Part shown: positions 1 through 7,645 of the stretch, in pieces
Layout: each line of letters opens with the position of its first letter
Numbering within the stretch: the first letter of the stretch is position 1
Notes under the pieces: model-generated
What the model saw: the letters and a program-made list of their open reading frames with translations, nothing else
Database searches by the model: none
Told to the model about the DNA's origin: nothing
From: DATKFM01 sp963851215
GTDB lineage: Bacteria > Pseudomonadota > Alphaproteobacteria > Dongiales > Dongiaceae
NCBI GenBank assembly: GCA_963851215.1
Contig: CAWKOG010000021.1
Location: 1-64,000 of the forward strand
DNA: 64,000 nt
Direction: 5' to 3'
Translations under genes and position numbers: made by a program

Positions 1-1207
1 TTTTCGCTCCATCCCAGCCAGACATCACACAAGTGCGCCCAGGCAATTTTCGCGGTAGGCCTTTCCCGTAAGCAGAATTGAGATCGATGGCCTCTTCTAA
101 AACATTCCCCTAGCGCGCTCGATGTCTTCTACGGGTAAAGCGGTTGAAAAGATCGACGCCTCGTGTCAAAATGATCGTAGGCGCCGGTTAATAATTTGGT
201 TTGGACTTGTCCGCTCTGCCCCTGCCTAGCCTTGCACACCGGCCCACCACCGTGACCAGTTAGCCAGCGCGCCGACGACCAGTTCGGTCACATCGTCCGG
301 ATCCGCAAAGATATCCTCGACACCGCGATCATATCGCTCCGACCACAGATGGCGGCCAGTCTCGCCATCGATTAACTGGGCTGTGATCCTGAATCCGGTC
401 TCGCTTTAGTTTTGGACACCGCCCTCGAGCACGTAGTGAACGCCCAGTTCTCGGCTCACGTCTTCTTGTATTCTTGCCGCCTTGCCTTTGGTAGGCTCAG
501 GTCAAATTCGCCGGCGATGACAAACAGGTCGCGAAACCGCGGACAAGCCCGTGATGATGTTCTCGGTGATACCATCGACGAAGAAATCCGCCGCGGGTCG
601 CCACTCATGTTGTCGAAGGGCAGGACAGCGATGGAGGGCTTGTCGGGGTGGCCTTGGCGACTGACGGGCGAACGCGGGGCGTGCCGGGGACGCGATAGGC
701 CCGAACCGGCTCGGCGATGTTCTTCAACGCCTGGGCGCCGAGATCGTCGAAACCAACCTTGACCTTGTTCTTGATGTGGTCATAGGCGGTGCCGGAGACC
801 ACGATGCCGCCCGGTTCCGCGATGGCCTCCAAGCGAGCCGCTATGTTGATCCCGTCGCCATAGAGGTCGCTACCCTCCACCATCACGTCGCCCAAGTTGA
901 CGCCGATGCGCAGAACGATGTGGCGGTCATCGGGTTGATCGCCATTTGCGGCGGCCATGGCCTGTTGCAGATCGACGGCGCATTGCAGAGCGTTGACGGC
1001 ACTGCCGAACTCCACCAAGACGCCGTCCCCAGTGACTTTGAAGATGCGTCCCTGGTGCCTGGCGACCAGCGGGTCCAGGACATCTTTGCGTCGAGATTTG
1101 AGTGCCGTCAGCGTTCCATGCTCGACGGCCTCCATCAGCCGGCTGAAGCCGACCACATCGGCGGCCAAAATGGCAGCGAGGCGGCGTTGGATGCGCTCTT
1201 CGGCCAT
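1..1207 (-). pseudogene. Class III adenylate cyclase-TolB-TPR protein, broken, cut by window edge
   Basis: The start MAEERIQRRLAAILAADVVG opens a class III cyclase domain (about residues 8-170) with both metal-site regions, AADVVGFSRLM and VTGDGVLVEF. The reading frame is lost near 620, just after the domain. The TolB-like linker and TPR region continue in other frames down to position 1, where words such as those encoding ERYDRG and AWAHL are still recognisable when compared with the copy at 36586-38345. In related proteins the cyclase makes cAMP and the TolB/TPR part is thought to mediate protein contacts. Several substitutions and indels relative to the right-arm copy suggest real decay rather than one sequencing error. 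Confidence 0.85.
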
Positions 1208-1390
1208 GGATTGCAGTGACCTTCAGAGAGGCAGTTGGCCGGATTGTATTGGCCCCTCGCTCCATAGTCTACCGGACCGAATGTCCGCTTTGGGTCAAAT
1301 CGCGACCTGAGCCGACCCCTGGAGCGCCGTCGCACGGCAGCAATGGTCCGCAAGCGGATGGTTGTGCATCAAGCGATAGGACTGCCGCAT

Positions 1391-1420
1391 GGTCATCCTC
1401 ATTAACTGAGGAGAATGATC
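1391..1420 (+). promoter_or_regulatory. Hairpin burying the recombinase ribosome-binding site
   Basis: cctca (1397-1401) pairs with tgagg (1407-1411) across the loop ttaac, and tcat (1393-1396) pairs with atga (1415-1418). The right-hand strand includes the Shine-Dalgarno GAGGAG (1408-1413) of the recombinase. The same sequence is kept in the right arm near 36370-36405. It could limit translation or act as a DNA operator; this is inference from base pairing only. Confidence 0.5.
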
Positions 1421-2047
1421 ATGGAAAACTCCGCCCCAAAAGCCCTAAGGCTCCAACCCTGGAACAAGGGCAAGCTCATCGGGCAAAAGCCACCCCTCAG
1501 ACCCAAACACGTCTGGTCGATCTGCACAAAACTCCAAGTCGAGGGACATACCCCAGATCTGGCAATGTTCAACCTCGCCATCGACAGCAAGCTGCGTGGG
1601 TGCGACGTCGTCGCACTGAGGGTCGATGACGTGGCTCCGAGCGGGTATGCCGTCGATCGAGCGACAGTGCGACAGAAGAAAACCGGACAGCCTGTCAGGT
1701 TCGAATTGGCAGAGCAGACCCGTCAGTCAATCAACGACTACCTAAGGGCTACCGGAACGAAGCCGGGACAGTTCCTGTTTCCCGGCCGGCGCGGTCTGGA
1801 TCGGAGCATGTCGACAAGGCAGTATTCTCGGCTCGTTTCTAAGTGGGTTGCCAGCATCGGCTTGGACCGAAATCTCTTCGGTACCCATTCACTCCGACGG
1901 ACCAAGGCAACCCTGATCTATCGGCGTACCGGCAACCTACGAGCCGTCCAACTGTTGCTCGGCCACACGAAAATCGAAAGTACCGTCAGATATTTGGGCA
2001 TCGAAGTCGATGATGCCCTAGCCATAGCAGAACAGATTGATGTCTGA
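1421..2047 (+). CDS. Short tyrosine recombinase (integrase catalytic domain only)
   Basis: A 208-residue phage-integrase-family protein with the full catalytic set: Arg59 (SKLRGCD), His156-x-x-Arg159 (HSLRRTK), His182 (LLGHTKIEST) and nucleophile Tyr191 (VRYLGIE). The usual N-terminal core-binding/SAM-like domain is reduced to a basic stretch of about 35 residues (PWNKGK, PLRPKHVW). I chose ATG 1421 because GAGGAG at 1408-1413 is correctly spaced for it and too close to ATG 1415. The family breaks and rejoins DNA through a 3'-phosphotyrosine. Short versions like this are, from memory, common in multiple copies in Rhizobiales genomes. The right-arm copy (35753-36373) is frameshifted, so this is the only one here able to make protein. 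Confidence 0.9.
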   Translation: MENSAPKALRLQPWNKGKLIGQKPPLRPKHVWSICTKLQVEGHTPDLAMFNLAIDSKLRGCDVVALRVDDVAPSGYAVDRATVRQKKTGQPVRFELAEQTRQSINDYLRATGTKPGQFLFPGRRGLDRSMSTRQYSRLVSKWVASIGLDRNLFGTHSLRRTKATLIYRRTGNLRAVQLLLGHTKIESTVRYLGIEVDDALAIAEQIDV

Positions 2048-2175
2048 TTTACCTGGGCAGAGCGGACATGCTCTGCCCATCCACTCACCGCCGATTGGTG
2101 CCAATAGCGGCCAAAGATACCATGTGGACTTCAGAGGCGACACGTCGCTAGCTTTTTATGGTCAGGAGAAGCCCA

Positions 2176-3570
2176 ATGGAGCGCCAACTCGCAGCGGTCC
2201 TCGTCGCCGACATGGCTGGCTACAGCCGGCTGATGGAACGAGACGAAGAAGACGTATTAAATTGTCAAAAGAAGCATCGGCGGGAGCTGATTGATCCCGA
2301 AATCGCCGCTCACAAAGGGCGAATCGTGAAGACGACCGGTGACGGCATGCTGGCGGAATTTGGTGCCGCCCAGGACGCCGTAGGGTGCGCCATAGACATC
2401 CAGACCGCGATGGTGGAACGCGAAATCAAAAGCCCAACGGACACGCGAATTACATATCGCTTCGGAATCAATCTCGGCGACGTCGTTTTCGAGGACGATG
2501 ATGTCTTCGGGGATGGCGTGAACGTTGCCTCACAACTCCAAGGTCTCTCGGAGCCTGGCGGCGTGTGCGTATCGGATATCGTTCATCAGACTATTTCAGA
2601 GCGGTTTCGGGAACCCTTCCGCGACATGGGCAGTCAGCGTGTGAAGAACATCTCCCGACCCATCCGAGTTTGGCAGTGGACACCGGGCGCCAAAGCAACT
2701 GAGAAGGCGCTGTCCGAAGAAGCGCTCCGGCAGCGCGTCCGCTTCGCTGCGGCATCGGATGGCGCGCAAATTGCGTGGGCGAGTATCGGAGCGGGGAAGC
2801 CGGTATTGAAGGGGCCGAATTGGCTCAACCACATCGAGTATGAATGGCGCAGTCCGGTCTGGGGTCCGGTGTTCACCGAACTCGCGCGTCGCTGCCAACT
2901 CGTGCGCTTCGACCAGCGCGGCAACGGGCTGTCCGACTGGGACGTGGACGAGATTTCGCAAGACGCAATGATCGGAGACATGTCAACCGTCGCCCATGCC
3001 GCAGGCCTCGATCGGTACGCTCTCCTCGGTATCTCCCAGGGCTGTGCCTATTCAATCCACTACGCAGTCGCAAACCCAGAACGGGTGACCTGCCTCGTGT
3101 TCTTGGGCGGCTACCTTCGCGGCAGGCTCAGGCGGCCGGACCCAGAGCAGAAGAAAGTCCACGAGGCGCTGACCGCAACGATCCGCGACGCATGGGGATC
3201 ACCCAATCCGATTTTTCGGCATTTCTTCACGTCGGTCTTCATTCCCGATGCCCCGCCCGACGTCGCTTCGAGCTTTGACGAGCTGCAGCGTATCGCAACG
3301 AGCCCCGCCAATGCGCTTCGGCTTTGGGATTTAAACGCGAGATTGGACGTGACTGAGCTTGCCAGAAAAATTCGCGTTCCCACTCTGGTGCTCCATTGCA
3401 AGGGCGATCGCGTTGCACCGGTGGAGGAAGGCCGCCATATGGCCAGGATCATCCCGGGCGCGAGCTTCGTCGAGCTACCGGGAAACAATCATGCGCTCCT
3501 GGAAGGGACCCCTGCTTTTGAGCAATTCTTCAACGAAGTGACCACCTTCCTCGCAATGCACAACCAATAA
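2176..3570 (+). CDS. Class III adenylate cyclase fused to an alpha/beta hydrolase
   Basis: 464 residues in two parts. Residues 1-170 form a class III nucleotidyl cyclase domain with the metal-binding aspartates Asp12 (VADMAGYS) and Asp56 (TTGDGML). Residues about 200-464 form an alpha/beta hydrolase with nucleophile Ser287 in GISQG, acid Asp411 in CKGDRVAP and His439 in GNNHAL. ATG 2176 is preferred over ATG 2158 because AGGAGAA (2164-2170) lies just upstream of it. The cyclase half would make cAMP from ATP; the hydrolase substrate is unknown. All motifs are intact, unlike the right-arm copy (34230-35626), which is broken. It follows the recombinase with a gap of about 130 bp. Confidence 0.9.
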   Translation: MERQLAAVLVADMAGYSRLMERDEEDVLNCQKKHRRELIDPEIAAHKGRIVKTTGDGMLAEFGAAQDAVGCAIDIQTAMVEREIKSPTDTRITYRFGINLGDVVFEDDDVFGDGVNVASQLQGLSEPGGVCVSDIVHQTISERFREPFRDMGSQRVKNISRPIRVWQWTPGAKATEKALSEEALRQRVRFAAASDGAQIAWASIGAGKPVLKGPNWLNHIEYEWRSPVWGPVFTELARRCQLVRFDQRGNGLSDWDVDEISQDAMIGDMSTVAHAAGLDRYALLGISQGCAYSIHYAVANPERVTCLVFLGGYLRGRLRRPDPEQKKVHEALTATIRDAWGSPNPIFRHFFTSVFIPDAPPDVASSFDELQRIATSPANALRLWDLNARLDVTELARKIRVPTLVLHCKGDRVAPVEEGRHMARIIPGASFVELPGNNHALLEGTPAFEQFFNEVTTFLAMHNQ

Positions 3571-3594
3571 CAGCAGCGCCTTCCCGCGAGGTCC

Positions 3595-3715
3595 GCATCG
3601 GGTCAAAAGGCGCTGCGTCAGCCAAGCTTTCAATTCTTCGGCATAGCCCTCAAAGCAGGCGTTCGCCATCGGCATGGGACCGTCCGCAAAGTGCCACAAC
3701 CGGACCTAGGGTTGA
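3595..3715. repeat. Dispersed intergenic element, copy within left arm
   Basis: Contains gggtcaaaaggcg, then atagccctcaaagc, then gaccgtccgcaaagtgccac, in the same order and spacing as the copies at 5667, 12195 and 13448. Its inverted twin is at 34085-34215. Confidence 0.6.
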
Positions 3716-3717
3716 CC

Positions 3718-3831
3718 TCAAGTGGCATCGATGGCGCGATCGATCTCGCCCAGCTGCGTATAAGTACAGACAGCATTGGCGACGTTATCATCTCGATCGA
3801 TTAGCAGGGCCCGCGCCAACCATTCGTACTG
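3718..3831 (-). pseudogene. TPR-protein C-terminal remnant
   Basis: 37 codons ending in a stop encode QYEWLARALLIDRDD followed by NVANAVCTYTQLGEIDRA. This is the typical last TPR repeat of cyclase-TolB-TPR proteins. There is no start or upstream domain. The same scrap is at 33969-34082 in the right arm, so it was present before the arms were duplicated. Confidence 0.6.
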
Positions 3832-4085
3832 TCGCTGCCGAAAACTCCATCCGCGAGGAAATCAGGCGCGGGAGCTGAATCGTGTAACGCTCTGGCGCCA
3901 TGGTCGAGACGTTCAAGATTGTGTGAAGTGGTCTCCAAGACATTCAAAAGCGTGACCTGTCCTCCGACAAGACCCCAACTTAGGACACCCCTGCCAGTTT
4001 TCATGTCCTTCACGCAAGATGCCGGGGGTTCCCTGCGTGCGTAACTCGCTTGATCTTGCGCAAGGACTAAAGCAGCGGGAGGATG

Positions 4086-4101
4086 TAGCATAATCATGCT
4101 A
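4086..4101 (+). promoter_or_regulatory. Perfect dyad upstream of the 103-residue protein
   Basis: TAGCAT-aatc-ATGCTA, two perfect 6-bp arms ending directly at the Shine-Dalgarno AGGGAGG. The right arm keeps the same arms with a gatt spacer (33694-33709). It could be an operator or a small translational hairpin. Confidence 0.4.
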
Positions 4102-4112
4102 GGGAGGGCGAA

Positions 4113-4424
4113 ATGGTCGGCAAACCCACGGATCACGACCCGCGGTGGAAGATGATCCAGCGCGTGGAAAAAAAGCACAGAGTCGAACTGGACAAGCTGG
4201 ACACCAAGGCTCGCCTCAAGACGCTCGATAAGTATGTGCGTGCGGAACTCAGGCGAGAGGCTACGTCGGAGGCGATGGCGAAGGTCAGGGCCAGGAGCCG
4301 GCCGGAGGCTGCCAAGAAGATTCACAAGGTCCTTACCCACCTGGCTAAGCTGCGGAAGGCGCATCCCAAGGAGTTTGACAAGGTGGTGAATCAGATCGAG
4401 GAGGAATGGTTCAAGAGCCACTGA
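4113..4424 (+). CDS. Unknown 103-residue charged protein
   Basis: I do not recognise a family. The protein is very rich in Lys, Arg and Glu and looks almost wholly helical (for example EKKHRVELDKLD, LRREATSEAMAKVRARS, KVVNQIEEEWFKSH). It has no signal peptide and no membrane segment. AGGGAGGG sits 5 nt before the ATG, so translation is credible, and a perfect dyad lies just upstream. The right-arm copy (33370-33682) is frameshifted after about 25 residues. Its position between recombinase-linked genes suggests it is cargo of the repeated module. A nucleic-acid-binding or protein-interaction role is possible from its charge but unproven. Confidence 0.7.
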   Translation: MVGKPTDHDPRWKMIQRVEKKHRVELDKLDTKARLKTLDKYVRAELRREATSEAMAKVRARSRPEAAKKIHKVLTHLAKLRKAHPKEFDKVVNQIEEEWFKSH

Positions 4425-4853
4425 CTCGCCCAACAAAACCGGATCCTCAGGGCGCAGTTGAAAGGGCGGCTGCAGCGCTCCGACGCTGAGCGAGCCACGC
4501 GGCAACCGGCAGGCATCTATTAGACTAAGGTCCAATTGCGGGTCGCATCGCCTCACTGTATGGATGCGATGGTTGGCAGTGGGCGTTCTCCGCGAACACC
4601 TCGATCAATGCAACGCGTAAGCCCAACCATGACATCGGCACCCTTTTTTGCGCCCCTGCTCGCCGGCTCGGCGTGAATCCATGTGTTCGAACATAGACGC
4701 GCCGGCAAACGCGTTGGCGGAAGGCATTGCCTGACGTCGCGGCCGCCTGCGGCCGCTTGCAGAATCGCCGCGTCGTGATAACGCTCGCCGGAATCTGACG
4801 ACACGCCGGAGTAACACTCGGTCAAAACGCTTGAGATCAGAAAGGAAACGGAA
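4425..4853. other. Gene-free stretch in left arm
   Basis: No credible coding frame. An inverted repeat cgcatc...gatgcg (about 4543-4570, 13-nt loop) is the only structure I noticed; it is also present in the right arm near 33230-33255. AAAGGAAACGGAA just before 4854 supplies the ribosome-binding site of the next gene. Confidence 0.5.
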
Positions 4854-5268
4854 ATGAAGATCAAGATCCTCACTTTGATGGCCCCTTTCGCGGTCGCGTC
4901 CGTCGTCCTCATGGGCGCTGCAGGAAGCGCCAGAGCTGATGACGAGTGGTTCGTGCTCGGCGAGCAGACGATCAATTCTGCCAATCCAAGCGTGGAGATT
5001 AAGAGCGAAGCAGGTCGATGGGAGAAGGACGTCAAGCAGATGAAGTTCTCTGTCGATGGCGCCGATGTGGAGATCACGGGGGCTGTCCTCCACTGGGACA
5101 ATCGCCGAGACGACACCATCTCCAATGTCGGCGTCCTGAAGTCGGGAGGAGAAACGGCCGCCAAGGATGCTCCGGGACGCAAAGGGCGCCTCGAGTTCGG
5201 TGACCGTCCAGTACAAGATCCTTAATGATGCTCCGACGGCCACCCTCAAGGTCTGGGGATATGACTGA
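4854..5268 (+). pseudogene. Small exported protein (DUF2541/YaaI-like), frameshifted near its C-terminus
   Basis: A clear Sec signal peptide (MKIKILTLMAPFAVASVVLM, cleavage after SARA) is followed by a mature domain with WFVLGEQTI, VKQMKFSVDGADVEI and VLHWDNRRDD. The open frame stops at 5225, but the expected C-terminus SVTVQYKILNDAPTATLKVW followed by GYD continues in another frame to 5268, implying a one-base slip near 5190. The length and the LKVWGYD ending resemble the periplasmic DUF2541 (YaaI) family; this match is from memory and weak. The right-arm copy carries the same slip plus a second one. Confidence 0.6.
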
Positions 5269-5304
5269 GCGGGGCCTGGCCGCCGACCGAGCACCAGCGC
5301 GAGA

Positions 5305-5424
5305 CTAGGGCGCGACGAGAAGCTCAGCACCGCCGGCGCGCGCTTCCTCTGCCACGCGCGCCGGGAGGGCAAGATTACCCTCCGGCGTATCGGGACGCTC
5401 GGGACCCTGGAAACAGGCAATCGC
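5305..5424 (-). pseudogene. Carbon-nitrogen hydrolase (nitrilase-like) N-terminal remnant
   Basis: 39 codons encode AIACFQGPERPDTPEGNLA followed by VAEEARAGGAELLVAP and a stop. This is the standard first strand and helix of the nitrilase/amidase superfamily, lacking the catalytic Glu-Lys-Cys region. It directly abuts a cyclase scrap. The right-arm twin is at 32366-32486. Confidence 0.55.
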
Positions 5425-5430
5425 AGTTAG

Positions 5431-5668
5431 ACCGGTGCGCGAGCGACAGGAAGCCTTTGAGGGTCCCCCCGCTTCGGTCTGGCGAAGAGAGACCCGGCTT
5501 GACCATCTGCTCGAGCCTCGCGGCGGTGTTGACGCCTTCGCCCAGCAAATCGGTCCCCTGCACCATGACATCGCCGACGACATTGATGCCGACGCGGAAC
5601 GGGTTGCCGAATTCTTCGAAGAGATGTCCGAAGGATTGCATTAGCGCCCTCTTCCATACGGGCCCCAT
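5431..5668 (-). pseudogene. Class III cyclase remnant
   Basis: Encodes EEFGNPFRVGINVVGDVMV and TDLLGEGVNTAARLEQMVKP, the middle of a class III cyclase domain. Both ends are missing. It is joined to a nitrilase scrap on its 3' side. The right-arm twin is at 32125-32360. Confidence 0.65.
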
Positions 5669-5795
5669 GACCGCTTAGGGTCAAAAGGCGCCGTGTCAGT
5701 CGGGCCTTCGATTTGTCCGCTTAGCCCTCAATAGCGATCGATTTCCAGAGGGACGGGATTGTCCGAGAAGTGCCAGAAGCAGCCATTCGCGAGAG
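5667..5795. repeat. Dispersed intergenic element, copy at inner end of left arm
   Basis: Starts with the near-palindrome tgaccgcttagggtca and continues with tgtccgcttagccctcaa, atagcgatcgattt and attgtccgagaagtgccag. Homology between the two arms stops inside this element. Confidence 0.7.
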
Positions 5796-6132
5796 GCGAA
5801 ATGACTGAGAGGCGCTTGGCCACATGCGGAGCCGCGTTGGGAGCTACGCGCGAGCGCGGCCTGAATGACGTGTTGGTTGATCTTCTAGATGTCGTCTTTG
5901 GGCCAGAGGCCTCGTTTGAGGATTCCCCCGAAACCGCCTTAGCTGCGACTTGGACTCAATGCTGGGAAGTCCTCCGCAGTCGCACCCGCCACGGAGGCGG
6001 CTGACATCGCCCGCGAGGAGGCCTAGACTCCAAGCCGGCCAGGAGCCCGTCGACCCGGCCCAAATGATCTATCGCAGCATCAATAAGGAGACTGAGCAAA
6101 CCGGCACATAGAAATTCCTAGGGAGAAGTCCA
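5796..6132. other. Gap upstream of formate dehydrogenase
   Basis: No gene that I can support. A frame of about 65 codons (5799-6004) has no convincing ribosome-binding site or family. GGGAGAAG before 6133 is the formate dehydrogenase ribosome-binding site. No clear promoter was seen. Confidence 0.4.
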
Positions 6133-7335
6133 ATGGCCAAGGTCTTGTGCGTTCTCTATGACGATCCCGTGGATGGTCATCCGAAGTCCTATGCACGGGA
6201 CAGCCTTCCCAAGCTCGAGCGTTATCCGGGCGGACAAACTCTGCCCACGCCGAAGGTGATCGATTTTCATCCCGGCGAATTGCTGGGCACCGTGTCAGGC
6301 GAGCTTGGCCTGCGCAATTACCTGGAAAAGCTGGGCCACAAATACGTAGTGACCTCCGACAAGGACGGACCTAACTCCGTATTCGAGCGCGAGCTGCCCG
6401 ACGCCGACATCGTCATCTCGCAGCCTTTCTGGCCTGCCTATTTGACGCGGGAGCGCATCGCCAAGGCGCCGAAGCTGAAGCTGGCACTGACTGCGGGAAT
6501 CGGTTCCGACCATGTCGATCTCGCGGCCGCCATGGAGCGCGGCATCACTGTCACCGAAGTCACCTACTGCAATTCGATCAGCGTCTCCGAGCATGTGGTT
6601 ATGATGATCCTCGCTCTGGTCCGGAACTACCTGCCTTCCTATCAGTGGGTGGTGAAGGGCGGCTGGAACATCGCCGACTGCACCGCCCGGTCCTACGACC
6701 TCGAGGGTATGCATGTGGGGACCGTCGCGGCCGGTCGAATCGGCACCGCAGTGCTGCGGCGGCTGAAGCCGTTTGACGTAAAGCTCCACTACACCGACCG
6801 GCACCGCCTGCCGGAAAGCGTGGAGAAGGAGCTCAGCCTCACCTTCCATCCAACCGCCGCGGACATGGTGCCGGTCTGCGACGTCGTGACCATCAACTGC
6901 CCACTGCATCCGGAAACGGAGAACCTTTTCGACGCCAAGATGATCGCCCGGATGAAGCGCGGCGGCTATCTGGTGAACACAGCGCGGGGCAAGATCTGCA
7001 ATCGCGACGCCATCGCCACCGCGCTGAAGAGCGGCCAGCTTGCCGGCTATGCCGGTGACGTCTGGTTCCCGCAGCCGGCGCCGCAGGACCATCCCTGGCG
7101 GACCATGCCCTATCACGGCATGACGCCCCATACCTCCGGCACGTCGCTATCGGCGCAGGCGCGGTACGCGGCCGGCGTTCGGGAGATTCTCGAATGTTGG
7201 TTCGAGAAGAGGCCGATCCGGGAGGAATATCTGATCGTCGACGGCGGCAAGCTTGCGGGAGCCGGCGCCCATTCCTACAGCGCCGGCGACGCCACTGGCG
7301 GCTCCGAGGAGGCGGCGAAGTTCAAGCGGGTGTAG
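6133..7335 (+). CDS. fdh: NAD-dependent formate dehydrogenase
   Basis: 400 residues, full length for the D-2-hydroxyacid-dehydrogenase-type formate dehydrogenase, which oxidises formate to CO2 with reduction of NAD. The metal-free active site is visible: Arg285 in NTARGK, His333 in TPHTSGTSL and substrate-pocket residues in ADIVISQPFWPAY. The dinucleotide loop is VGTVAAGRIG, and Asp222 in YTDRHR indicates preference for NAD over NADP. A good ribosome-binding site (GGGAGAAG) lies upstream. No companion genes for C1 metabolism are adjacent. It sits inside the segment bounded by the inverted arms and is intact. Confidence 0.96.
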   Translation: MAKVLCVLYDDPVDGHPKSYARDSLPKLERYPGGQTLPTPKVIDFHPGELLGTVSGELGLRNYLEKLGHKYVVTSDKDGPNSVFERELPDADIVISQPFWPAYLTRERIAKAPKLKLALTAGIGSDHVDLAAAMERGITVTEVTYCNSISVSEHVVMMILALVRNYLPSYQWVVKGGWNIADCTARSYDLEGMHVGTVAAGRIGTAVLRRLKPFDVKLHYTDRHRLPESVEKELSLTFHPTAADMVPVCDVVTINCPLHPETENLFDAKMIARMKRGGYLVNTARGKICNRDAIATALKSGQLAGYAGDVWFPQPAPQDHPWRTMPYHGMTPHTSGTSLSAQARYAAGVREILECWFEKRPIREEYLIVDGGKLAGAGAHSYSAGDATGGSEEAAKFKRV

Positions 7336-7645
7336 AGGAAGGATGGAGCGTTCTCATCCGCCGGAGCTGCGGCTGACACCGCCGGGCCGGGCTTCGAAGG
7401 GCAAGTCGCGCCAGGCGTCTCGGCTGTGCCATGTAGCGACAGCAAGGCTGGCATAGAACTCTGATTGCCTGTTTCCTTGGTTCATCGAAAACGAGCTTCA
7501 CCTCCCATCGACAAAGGCGCCCATCTTTGCGGGCGCTCTCGCCGCCGCAGCGTCGATGGCATCCCGTCCTCGTACACCCGGCATATCTGCTCTATAATTC
7601 ATCGCCGGATCTTTCGATCTGAAGCAGAATGACGGTGAACATGTC
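7336..7645. other. Intergenic gap with one GC hairpin
   Basis: No gene seen. gcgccc (7517-7522) and gggcgc (7531-7536) form a 6-bp stem with an 8-nt loop but have no T-run, so this is at best a weak transcription stop. Confidence 0.35.

Larger units (their letters stand above)
1..5690. repeat. Left arm of a ~5.7 kb inverted repeat
   Basis: This stretch is the inverted counterpart of 32100-37771: base 1 pairs with 37771 and about 5685 pairs with about 32105. The same items occur in the same order in both arms: cyclase-TolB-TPR gene, recombinase, cyclase-hydrolase, TPR scrap, 103-residue protein, exported small protein, C-N hydrolase scrap and cyclase scrap. The arms differ by many substitutions and short indels, so this is not an assembly echo. 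The left arm runs off the window, so its outer end is unknown. Its inner end lies in a copy of the dispersed intergenic element. Confidence 0.93.

Noticed and set aside
4553..5420. Long minus-strand open frames opposite the small exported protein
   Set aside because: They lie antisense to a gene with a clear signal peptide and show no domain or ribosome-binding site; typical high-GC shadows.
5759..6004. 81-codon open frame before formate dehydrogenase
   Set aside because: It starts inside a dispersed repeat, has no convincing ribosome-binding site and no family resemblance.
6295..7131. 278-codon minus-strand open frame
   Set aside because: It is entirely antisense to formate dehydrogenase, whose catalytic residues are all present.
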